The notes under the pieces: model-generated
Database searches by the model: none
Seen by the model: the letters and a program-made list of their open reading frames with translations, nothing else
What the model was told of the DNA's origin: nothing
Made by a program: the position numbers and the translations under genes
Source of the DNA: Musa acuminata AAA Group
Taxonomy: Eukaryota; Streptophyta; Magnoliopsida; Zingiberales; Musaceae
Length of the DNA stretch: 64,000 nucleotides
Direction: 5' to 3'
NCBI RefSeq assembly: GCF_036884655.1
Contig: NC_088357.1
Span: 9,802,501 to 9,866,500, forward strand
Shown here: one piece after another, positions 26,376 through 37,392 of the stretch
Numbering within the stretch: the stretch's first letter is position 1
Layout of the letters: the number at the start of each line of letters is the position of its first letter

Positions 26376-27272
26376 AACAAGTAACAAACAGAGTCTTGTT
26401 CTAAATGGGCAGCTCTGAGTGAGAGAATAGGAGTAGGAGGGACTCTTCCATTACCACTCTCCTTCAGATCTCATCACGAGATACTACCATAAGCATATCC
26501 ACAAAAATCCTCGTAACTGCTTAGTACAAAGTAGAGCGAGAGAGAGATGCGGAGGGATCTGTGGGAGATCTAGAAGAAGGTGGCAGAGCTGAGAGCTCAA
26601 GGCAGCAGCAGACTCTTTAAGGAATGGTTAAGAAGGGTGAGAATTAGGTTGCAGGGGATGAACACGAAAGGAAGCTCTGCATTGGCTATGGTCCATTTCT
26701 TTATTCATGTTTCAAGATTATAATATTATATATATATATACATATATATATAATATTATATGATATTATATTAAGGTTGAGAAGAAGAGATAGTTGTATG
26801 AATACAAGGACATGAAGAGCCCACATGGCTAATGTACTACCACCTTAGTTGAGCCACCCTTGTCACAATAAATAAGTTGGCTATTTCAAGTATCATTTCC
26901 CCCATGCAGTGTTCTCTATCTTCTTGTGAGAAGAAACAAACTTGTAGATTATGACAGTCAAGTCTCCAAGATTTTAGACTCCTGTCAAATTGGCTTCAGA
27001 TTCAATGGTTGTTGTAGGTTTTTGGCTTCATTTAGACACCCAGCAGTGCTGCAAACATGCAATGATCATGTTTTGATGGTGTGCAAAAGTTTGCTGTAAC
27101 ATTGTACTTGTTAAACTGATTCATAACATATCAGCAGCATTATTCACAAATGAATACAACTTTTGGAGTACTTGATGTTGATATGATAGTTGGATTTTGG
27201 CAGACAAAAAGAATACTATGAATAGAATGCATGCCAAATCATCACCCAACAATTGAACATCAAATTTTAACT

Positions 27273-27310
<38 letters not shown>

Positions 27311-27586
27311 GAAGCTTAATCTTTATCTTTTTTTATCGTTGAGAAAATAAATATAATTTTTCAAGCAATTAAAAGTTTACTGTTTCATACAAAGTTGCGT
27401 TATCCTAACTTTTAATCAATGAGAAAAATCTAAAATAAGTATTAATCAATCATTAGTCTTGTTGTTGTAATTTTGTGCATCCAACTAGCCAGCTTAATCT
27501 CATACGAGTGTGGCCAAAATACATATGTTTTTGGTTGCCATAGTCATATGTGGTCCGAAAGCTTACAAGAAAAAGAAAGCTTTAGA

Positions 27587-27630
<44 letters not shown>

Positions 27631-28017
27631 GATTTAGTGCATCCTAGAAGATGAAAGACGACAGGTACATTTGTCATGTGGTGGAGATAGACATGATCAT
27701 GAAGGTGTTTTAGCATAGCACTAGCCTAGTCACCATCATCACGCAACCACCATGGCCATGCATGTTGATAACATGGGAACAGAAGGTTTGATGGTGGGAA
27801 GGTAATGTCTCCATGCATTGTAATGTGGTACTGTACTCTGGTGCATGTTACACATGGGTGGCTAATTCTACCCTTTTCTTTTAATTATAAATCTATTGAA
27901 TTTAGATGGCTCAAAATTATTCAAGATTATTGTTTTTGTTAGTGTTATTTTTAGGTGCAGCTGAATACCCCAATTTTGATTTTTTTTAAACTTAGAATAC
28001 ATAAGCATAATGGAAGC

Positions 28018-28054
<37 letters not shown>

Positions 28055-28150
28055 AGAGAACCATCATCGAATGAAATGGTTGGTATGAGATGGGACTGGA
28101 GGAAGAAATAAAAGGTGAGACATGCTTAGTCCTTATTTGTATTAATCATG
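26376..28150. other. HD-Zip upstream region and intergenic DNA with microsatellites
   Basis: No gene seen. It contains an AT-rich palindromic stretch (about 26718-26770), a (CT)n array at about 27277-27308, a (GA)n array at about 27592-27628 and a (TAT)n array at about 28021-28052. The CT and GA arrays are opposite-strand equivalents about 300 bp apart. Confidence 0.6.
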
Positions 28151-29500
28151 CAGGATGAAAGCGTTGAATAATGAATTTTGATATTAAAATTAATTGATAA
28201 ATTTATTGGATTAATATACTTTTCTGATAAGTAACATAGAAATTTTTTTAATCATGGACTTATCATTGAAAAGCCAGCTTTGAGTCAGACATTACATCGA
28301 GAAATTATCAAATTGAAAATTAGATGTAAAGCTGAAGGATTAAACTATGTATTATAGGTTTAGGCATTATACTAGAACGATCGAATATTACATCGAAAAA
28401 TTAGATATCATTAAAAATTTTATATGTTGGTGGAACGAGCGATATGTTAAAGGAAAATATGATGTGTCAAATATTTAAACGAAGTATCGAAAGATCGAAC
28501 GATATGTTAAAAGAGAGTACAAAATGCCAAAAGCTTCGTAAACGTGTCGGATATGTTAAAATTTTGATCAAGGTCATTTTGGATCAATTTAAGTTAGTAT
28601 TGGGTTGCAATAATATCAACTTGTCAAGAAATCCATTAGGCTTTTAAAGTTTGATCAAATTAGGCTTTTTAGAAAGCTAAATTGGTTGCTTAAAATAAGC
28701 TTGGGCAATGGTACCATTAGGCCTAAACAATAGTACTGTGTAAGTTAGTCAAAAAGCATTGTTTGTTATTGTTAGTCTTTCCAATGATCGTATCGTTTAT
28801 GATACGGTTGTATCACCTATCACGATAGTAGTACTGCCTAGGACGATGATAATAGCACTCAGAATTTAAATTTTATGATAGTAGTACTGCCTATCACGAT
28901 AGTAGTTCAAAATTATGATGTCAAAAGTTGTGATAGTGGTACCGCCCATTGCCAATGGTAATATCGCCCATATCCCAAAATTTTAAATATTTAAATTTTT
29001 TAGCTTTATTCTCGAAGTATTTTGAGCCTATAAATACCCCACTCAGGCTTGGTTGATGGAGTATCTATTCTTGAGTTTGTAAAGTGTTGTAGCTCTTTAT
29101 TTGAGTATTGTTTGAGTCCCTTTCTCTCTCTTCAATTTAGTTATAGTACTAAGTTATAGGATATAAGAGATTTTTTATAAAAGAGTGAGCGTGAAAGTTA
29201 TATTCTAAGAGATAAAAGTTGTAACAATAGTAATTGATCTTCACTCGTTGGAAAGAAGATTTGTAAAAAAAGTTGACGGGCTCAATGGAAGAGGAATTAG
29301 GAGTAGACCGGAAAGATCAAAACACTACAAATCGATTTGTATTTATTCTTTTTCTTATAACTTTTGTTTGTGATGGGTTATTAATTATTATTCACCGTAC
29401 TCATAATCTTTACTCATACTCAATATTTGATTAATTATATTTTTATATAGATTCTACAATCAAATTTTAAAGTCAATTAAAATATATTATATTATAGTAC
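28150..29500 (+). mobile_element. LTR-like remnant, plus orientation (probable solo LTR or fragment)
   Basis: Repeated short motifs ('gatagtagtactgcctatca', 'atggtaccatt', 'gtaccgcccattgcc') and phrases such as 'gaacgatatgttaaa' occurring twice are typical of plant LTR U3 regions. A TATA box 'gcctataaatacccc' lies at 29026-29040, followed by a T/G-rich stretch (29060-29160) and 'aagaggaattaggagtagac' near 29288, a motif I recall from copia-type LTR 3' ends. No adjacent gag or pol frame was found. Boundaries are approximate. Confidence 0.5.
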
Positions 29501-29714
29501 TAATTCACTCTTTTGTAGATCTTATAAAAAAGTATTTAATCTAAAAAATGGCTATGGGCATAAAATTAAAATAGCAAACTATTCCAAGCTTCAAACCACC
29601 GGATCACTGATGAAATTAATAGATCAATAAATTAAGACAGTACATTTAATGAAAATGATAAACATAATTTAATAAAATGTATCACTCTAATATTATGAAT
29701 TATAACTTGATGTG

Positions 29715-29756
<42 letters not shown>

Positions 29757-31849
29757 AAAATATTAGGATTAACAACTTGGTTTCAAAATCTTAAGGTAAT
29801 TTATATAAAAAAAAATTGGGACATTTTTGGGGTATTATAAAGCTGTCTTGATATATGTTGGGAGTAGTCTCCAATCTTTCAAACCCTACTAATTTTTAAT
29901 TCTAATAGTTAGAGTCAACACAATTAAATATTTTTTCAAAAAGACCAAGTTAAATGATGTGATTTATTAGATTTAGTTTGTTCATGATACTCCATCACCA
30001 TTCCAAGTCTTTATTCAATTATTTTGCACAACTCCGCATCATCAATTAGATAACGTTGAACTACTTAAGACATCCCCCAATGGCAGGCCTCCAGACCCGC
30101 CATTAGAGCACCTCTCTTCAACTCCATTACTCTCTCTATCTACCGAGCAGAAAGATCCCTCCCCCACAGTTGATAATGGAACCCCCCCCACTAGCCTACC
30201 TCCTCCAATCCAATCTGGTCAGTCGCATCACCCCAACAGGATGCCATGGCATCTCCTCTCCAAAGGTCTCTCATCCTTGGGTCAGTCTATTTAGACAATC
30301 TTCTTCTATTCATACCTGGAACTTTGATGCCGAACATATTGCCAAGATTGGCAAAATCCAAGAATCCTCTCGTTACGATTCGGTCCTTGATCCAGCTGAG
30401 TTGCAGCATAGGAGAGATAACTAGAAAGAACGCCTCCCGTAAAGGTAATCAACTTTATGTTGCTGGCCCTTTGAAAGCTACAATCTGGTCTCCAAATCAT
30501 AGACCTAGCGAGGGGTTACGTATGTTTCAGATACCAATCAGAGAAAGATAGGATGAACAAGGCCCGTGATTCCTTAGAAGTCAGGCTCTCAACCTTTCTC
30601 TTGCCGTGAAAACTTTCGACCCCTAAAAGATAATGATCGTCGCACCAACCTGGCTTCAACTTCTTTAAGCTCCCAATAGAGCTAACGTTCCTTATAATCT
30701 ATTATGGATCGTAGCTTGCATTGACAATTGGCTCAAGATGGATACAATCACTATCTTTGTGATCATTTTAGGCTTACACTCGTAAGTTACGTGCAGTCAT
30801 CACACATTGATAAAATTATCCAATAACGAACCATTCAAATAGCCATTTTAAGGGTTTTTTTAGCTCTATAGAATAGTATAGAATTTTAACCGGCACAACA
30901 CCTAGGAGATACTCAAGTGACATATAGTTGGATGGGCCTTGGTGTAGTGTCTAGGGCTAGTTTGCTATCTTATTTTGTAGTATTATCATATAAGCACGTG
31001 TGGAAACTTTTGATCATAGCGAACCATCTTAGACCCTTTGTCGTGAGATTGTTCAAAGTTTACAAAGTCTATATTTATAATTTATATGTCTTATCATATT
31101 CTTGCTGAAATGGTTATTTGTGAATTTTAAATTAAACACTTTTTTTAACTCGTCTTATCTTTTGTAGGTCCTTAAGAGATCATAAAATGTTTCAGGAAGA
31201 CTAACCCTTTATAGATGAACATATAGGAGTGCTACATGACTTAAGTAAAATCAGTTAAATCTATAACAAATGGTACCAGAGTAGGACAAGTACATTTAAA
31301 AATACTTGACATGCAAATATAGGGAACCTAATGAGGCTGCATTGAGGGCAATCAACATAAGCAACCATTTAAGAGAAACGGGCATTGAGATATAGGGAAA
31401 GAAGTCACTTAAAGGAGCAGACATCCAATATTGGTATTCAGACGAATGACTAACTCCTTTGCATGAGAGGCACCACAAGGACAAACAAGGTGGGAAGAAC
31501 ATGTAGTGCACAAAAGTTGAGATAGTTGAGTTTGAGCTATGACTTGATGTTCGGAACAAATTTACTAATGCTCAAGGCAAGCAGGACACTTGGCAAAGGA
31601 TGAGACCGTGCAACGTGGGATATGTTGCTCAGTAACAAAAAAAATTATGCAAAGCTTATAGAGATTAGGAGAATTACTAACTCGAAGAATTTGATACTTA
31701 CGCAATAGCTTATATGTGGATGATGGACTATCCGTAGCCATTTTAAGGTGATCAAAACTTAACACTATGGAGCATTGAAACTTTCTCTCTAATATGATAA
31801 GAGTATATCTATAGAAGACTGAAGTGTATGGAAAGTTTAGCATGTTACT
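29501..31849. other. Intergenic with a TA array; decayed repeat DNA
   Basis: (TA)n at 29719-29752. At 30050-30560 a C-rich patch ('gaaccccccccactagc' region) translates in broken frames and may be retroelement-derived, but I could not identify it. No intact gene. Confidence 0.4.
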
Positions 31850-33250
31850 AGGTCTTAAGGGGCATAGCAGGGGTTATGAAGACGCTCATCAATTCGTTGT
31901 CCAAATCTCTTAATCGCACCCACCACATAATCAAGAAGGGGCTACCCCTTCTTGCTGTCCATAAGTCCCAAATAAGAGTTGCAGTATGAGAAGGAGAGGG
32001 AGAGAGGAGAATAAGAGGTGGCAACAAAAAAGAACCTAGCCCATGACCCTTTGGTTCCTTCCTATTTATAGAGGCATTAGATCAACTTAACCTTAATAGA
32101 TCTTACCATATTGAGTATTGGATCTCCATCCAACTACCTAAGCCTCTTAAATTAGTAGATCTCTATCCAATAATCTCACATTAGCTCTTATTGAATCTCA
32201 TATATAAGATTCAATAATTTAAGGGCTTATTGGATATCCAATAAGATATGAGTCCTAACGAATATCTCATATCTAAATATATACTCGTTGCAATACCTAC
32301 CATATGTGTGTGACCCTCTAGGCTCAATATCAAGCGGGTCATGAGTCATACCTATCAGAACTCCTTCTAGCACAGTGAATTATTATCCTCATAATAATTC
32401 ACTCGACTCATCGATTATGGATGTACTAGGCCGCTACGTCGTAGTCCCTAAACGATATAGGGGAATTCAATTCATTGAACATATATGTCCTTGGTTATCA
32501 TATATCTATAGTCTCTCATCTATTTAATATCCCAAAGATCGTATACCGGGTATAGAGCAGTCAGACCTATATAGTTTCTACTCAAGTCTCACTCTAATCG
32601 GATTCTTACAGAGAACTCTTTCTCTCTCAATCCGAATGACCCTGACCATATATTGTTCTGAGTAAATATATGCAATATTTTTCTCATGACATCGAGAGCG
32701 GATGATCCTCTATCGACACTCAATAGCTCTCGTAAGGTTGATTGTTACTTCCGATGACCGACTATGCTAGATCTAGAACTTTCATGCCTATAAGTCTAGT
32801 ATCAAAGAGTGGAGTATTCATACAAGACATCCTTAGTGTCTCAAGTCTAAGGATCAAATATATCACTGAAACGACAGAATTGCTATCTGAATTCATTCTC
32901 CAATGAGTACTTGTACTATATCCCTAGTATTCCCACACGAGCAGCTATGATACCTGCAACCTCCATCATATGCACAGATATACATGACACTAGTATGTCT
33001 GGTTATCTCGATGTCCCTCTCGAGTAATCTATGACCGAGATTATTTATGATATGTATTTAAAGGTGAATCGGTCTCATTATCATGATCACATTACGATCT
33101 GATTCTTATTACACATATTCATAGACATTATAATATATTCATGCAACAAACAATATAAAGTGATAAAATATCAAATAATATAATAAATAAAAAAAATACG
33201 ATCACATGTCATCACTCACATGATTAACTTGTACAACACCTATGACCAAT
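31850..33250 (-). mobile_element. LTR-like remnant, minus orientation (probable solo LTR or fragment)
   Basis: On minus, non-coding sequence of about 1.4 kb with a TATA box 'gcctctataaatagg' (plus 32061-32075) positioned as an LTR promoter, followed by a purine-rich leader. The upstream part (minus, from about 33250) contains phrases I recall from widespread monocot LTR sequences, such as 'gaattattatgaggataata' and 'gggactacgacgtagcggcc'. There are no ORFs of length. Family (copia versus gypsy) is unresolved and ends are approximate. Confidence 0.55.
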
Positions 33251-35400
33251 AACTTCTTAGTCTAAGATCTTATTAATCAAAACCATTAGAACCTAAATTT
33301 CCTTTACACTCTATTTGGACTTCATTTTGCCGAATCTATGTGCATGATCTACCTCCCCGAGAAATCCTATTTAGACTCCATACCCCATGGAGACCACCAA
33401 CTCAAGAAATTTATAAGAGCATTAGTTCTGGAAACAAACAATTGAAGTGAGTCGATGACGATACGCTACCTTTGGCTAATTTCTAAGTCAAAATTTTTTA
33501 ATGAATACTCCTTTGAAAAGGCTTTCTTACTTTTGAAAACTGCACATCTTTTTTAATTATCTATTTGCTCAAAACTATTGGTATCACATATAACTTTCGG
33601 CTCTTGACTCATGGTTTCATGGTTCTTCACTAGAGGAAGGACCATATCTTTATCCTCTTCGTCACTTTGTCTTCGTGCTTTTATCATAATTAATCTTTGA
33701 CTCCAATAAAAAAAATTAAATAAGAATAACTATCACTTAGGCAGCCCTCACTGGTTTCATATTGGCATAGAGCAGTCGCTATCACGGATGATGGCGTTGT
33801 ATCCGTCACCCATCAGGAGAAATCCACAGGGAATCCCATCCACAAGGCCACCCATCCCCTAACCTTTCCCCCCCCCCTGCCAATCGAAGTCTTCTGCGAT
33901 GAAATTGAGGTCGCTCAGCGGCCCTACATAAGGAGAAATCTAACACACCTGCTCACCACCTAGCCAATCTCGGTGGACAAAGTTTTGCTGCTTTTGGAGA
34001 GGTACATCACCTCATTTATCATCTGTTTTGGGAGATTAATACGACTATTTAATCTCATATTGATTAAAAAATATAGAAATTAATGGTTCATAAGTTCGTC
34101 AAATCTTTATTACTCTCAAATACGTCTTTTGAAGCATGCTACGAAAAGATAAAATCGTACATGCTCATCGTTCAAAATAGATAATTCCTCGCGAGCTTAC
34201 GAGCTACATCAATGACCGATCGACTAAATGATTTCTTCTCGGATTGAATCTAGAAGGAGGACCTGACGCCTGCATCTCGACCGAGTAAACTCGCTCTCGA
34301 GTCGTGTACCTCGGTTATAAACCCTTGGTTGAGAAGTATATGAACCAAGGACTTATAAATCCATCGGATCTCTCTTATCCTCAAATATGCTTTTTGAATC
34401 TTACATATTTCGAAAGGATAAAACTATATGAGTATGCTCAAAGTGAATAATTTTTTATAAATCTACATGTCGCACTAAATGGTCTCTTATTAGATATCAT
34501 CTCATTATTTTCTTTTTCTTTTGAACAATACTCTATTGTGAGAGGGGACTCATTCCTCGTATTCACTCTTCACTTAATTTAAGCAGTTTCTTCCTTTAAA
34601 TAAAAAAAACACATAAGTTAGATAAATATTATGAGCATATAAAGTATGTTTCTTTTGCACCACTCCGTACCAAATTCTTGATATTCCTAATATGTTTATA
34701 TAACAACTAATCAGGTTTTATATCATTCAAGGAAAAGTCTTTTTGAACTTGAAATTTTTTTTCCCTTCAAATAACTGTTTCTTAAAGCAATCTGTTTTTA
34801 CCAAAAAATTCAAAAGTATTTATATATCATAACAATACCAAAGTCATCTCATTGTGAACCATGGAAATTGGATTCCATGTTCCATGGAGGAGACATTTAA
34901 ATAGCAATCCCCTTTTCCGTCATGTCTCCACCTATTCATGTTTTCTTGTTCAAGAAGCTATTTTACTTTTCCTGTACCTTTAGATTGACTTTTTCTGTCT
35001 TGAACAAGTCAAAGTCCTTTCCCCCTTGAGATGAAGAATGACCGAGTATTCATGATTGCTTGGTAGATTATGGCAAGGATTTAGAATAGTGAACTTAATC
35101 ATATTGATATCTTTTAAATTGAAATTAATTTAATTATATTTAAATTAATTAATTAAATTAGAAAACACTCCCAAATCATAACTATTTAGAGCCTTCAAAA
35201 TCAGATAATTCGCAAATCAATTTGATTTTTTAATTCGATTTGAATACCACTAAAATTTATAGGTGAGTGATCTTAAGTTATATCTATTCTGATGTCGAGT
35301 TATATCTATTATTAACCTAATACACGAGAGGTGAACGGAGAATTGAATGAATTCATAAAGAATTGAAGGTTAACGTACTCTCATTGATTTAGTCTTCAAC
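33251..35400. other. Intergenic, repeat-derived, no gene
   Basis: No coding region supported. A C8-9 run lies near 33870. Its only visible structure is the tandem repeat listed at 34085-34500. Confidence 0.45.
34085..34500. repeat. Diverged direct repeat, period about 265 bp
   Basis: Copy 1 (about 34085-34345) and partial copy 2 (about 34346-34500) share, in order, 'ctcaaata..c.ttttgaa', 'cgaaa.gataaaa', 'atgctcatcgttcaaa' versus 'atgctcaaagtgaata', and 'cgactaaatgatttcttct' versus 'cactaaatggtctcttatt'. The copies are old. Confidence 0.55.
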
Positions 35401-35428
35401 ATCATGAAATAAGCTCAATAAATTTGAT

Positions 35429-35430
<2 letters not shown>

Positions 35431-35496
<66 letters not shown>
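35431..35496. repeat. (GA)n microsatellite, about 33 units
   Basis: Uninterrupted GA array of about 66 bp. It immediately precedes the 224-bp tandem duplication. Confidence 0.97.
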
Positions 35497-35499
<3 letters not shown>

Positions 35500-35511
35500 T
35501 ACGCTGCAGGT

Positions 35512-35961
35512 GGTGGAAACGGGCATTGTGGCATTCACGTTCCCACCGGTTCAAACTGCAAAGGCGAGCTGCGATGTGACCTCCACTTTGAGGCATGGAT
35601 CCAAGGCTTGCAGAACATCGTTTTGGGTTTCGATGGCGCCGCCGGTGTGGGCGTGGCCACATCCTTCCCCCCTGTCACGACGACGACTATGGCTACGTGA
35701 TGCCACGGACTTCTTTGTCGGCGATTGTTGCATGAAGTGGACACGGGCACTGTTGTACTCACGTTCCCACCGGTTCAAACTGCAAAGGCGAGCTCCGATG
35801 TGACCTCCACTTCGAGGCATGGACCCAAGGCTTGCAGAACATCGTTTTGGGTTTCAATGGCGTCGCCGGTGTGGGCATGGCCACATCCTTCCCCCTTGTC
35901 ACAACGACTACTCTGGCTACGTGATGCCACGGACTTCCTTGTCGGGGATTGTTGCATGAAG
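35512..35961. repeat. Two tandem copies of a 224-bp GC-rich unit
   Basis: Copies share 'cacgttcccaccggttcaaa' at 35536 and 35760, 'aggcttgcagaacatcgttt', 'ccggtgtgggc.tggccaca' and 'gatgccacggacttc', with scattered substitutions (about 5-8% by eye). Both copies keep an open plus frame containing HGSKACRTSFWVSM and PPVWAWPHPSPLS. I do not recognise the peptide; it may be a captured gene fragment. Confidence 0.88.
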
Positions 35962-37260
35962 TGCTTCTTGACGTGATCTGATCTGATGACCACAGTGATG
36001 ACTGAGTTCCTCATGGCCGAGGGGAAAGGCGACAAGGACAAGTGGAATCCATGAGCTCATGGCAGGTGTTTGATAGGTGCTGCCACTGATTCCACAGTAA
36101 AGATACTTCTCATGCTTGCATTGTTACTGTGTGCAAAGGAAATAATCAACATGGACGTGTCCCAACTTTGTGGTTCGTCTACTACTAAACTTATCAGGAA
36201 CAAGAGGAGGAAGAAGAATCACAATAATTAATACAGGATTCTGACATGAAGAGGTTTAAGCCGAAGACCTTCCTTCTTCCTGCTCAGCAGTAGTCCTAGA
36301 GGTTTGAGTCTCGAGTAACAGAGGTAGTGAACCATGAATGCTACCATGAGTGTTGAGCTACTTAAACTACGTAGGGTGAAGGTGATGTGCATCATGGTTC
36401 ATTGATTACTGAGCATTACTTGTTTGTACCATATAAATGCATCTATATTTTATGGATCGATGGTTCTAGTCGTGTCTATTGCATGAGATAGAAAACGTCG
36501 TCATGACGCTGAATGAACTTTGGAAGCCATGTTTATATTTCTAAGGTCCTCTAGAAATTTCATGGAAGGTAGGAACAACAATGTCCTCTCACAATGCTGG
36601 AGACCAGCTTCCAAATTACATCCAAAACAATTACTCTCTCTCTCTCTCTCTTAATCCCTATCTACGGGTTTAGGAAAGTGATAACATGTAGCACGTGCTT
36701 GGCACGTGGAAGGAGTAGGGACCCACGGACGCCACAGGGAAGAACCATTCACCTTCCGATCACGTACGCGCGAGTCGAGACAGGTGGCCGCTGTCGCTGC
36801 TCTTTCATTGGGCAAATTTCACAGGGCCCCGCATTTCCCCATCCTTCACACTCGGGTAAGAACTGACTCCCGTTCACCCCCTGACGTCCGCAATCTTGAT
36901 TGGTTCCCTTTATTGGGACCCACACGTCCCGAAGCGTTCACGAGACAAATGCCATGTTCTTTTAGAGAGAATTGCGTTTCACACGGAAATATTATACACA
37001 CAAATGTACCCACATGATCGTTACTGTAGGAATTGCTGCCACTGAGTTGGGTTTCGTTTCTATTGGTGTCTGAGCCACCTCCCGGTTCACGATAAACACA
37101 ACCACATGAAGGTGACAACGGAGATAACAGAAAGCAGGGAAGGGAGTCGTTGCAGACCGCACATGTGTCGAGTTCCCCACATCCCGAGTCCGCTCACGGC
37201 GCAGGTGAAGTCGCTCATCTCTCAACGAAGACGAAAGATCACTATTAAGTGGCATTTTCG
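35962..37260. other. ISA3 upstream region
   Basis: No gene seen. A CT array lies at about 36630-36650. GC content rises from about 36690 toward the ISA3 start, consistent with a promoter. Confidence 0.45.
36692..36708. promoter_or_regulatory. Two G-boxes (CACGTG) 11 bp apart
   Basis: CACGTG at 36692-36697 and at 36703-36708, about 690 bp upstream of the ISA3 ATG. G-boxes bind bZIP and bHLH factors. The 11-bp spacing puts them on the same face of the helix. Function here is inference. Confidence 0.5.
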
Positions 37261-37392
37261 GTGATCGGAAGCCACCGTCTCTCTCCCCTTTCATCTTCTT
37301 TTTGTTTCCTTCGATCTCTCAATGCAGTGATCGGAATCCACCGTCTCTCTCCCTTTTTATCTTCTTTTTGTTTCCTTCGATCTCTCAAATGG
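37261..37392 (+). repeat. 66-bp tandem duplication across the ISA3 leader and start codon
   Basis: Copy 1 at 37261-37326 and copy 2 at 37327-37392 share 'ccaccgtctctctccc', 'atcttctttttgtttccttc' and 'gatctctcaa', with a few substitutions. Copy 2 ends in the ISA3 start (ctcaaATGG). The equivalent point of copy 1 reads ctcaATGCAGTGA, an upstream ATG-Gln-stop at 37322-37330. Confidence 0.9.

Noticed and set aside
35402..36041. Overlapping ORFs on both strands around the GA array
   Set aside because: Produced by the GA array and the tandem duplication; no recognisable domain on either strand.
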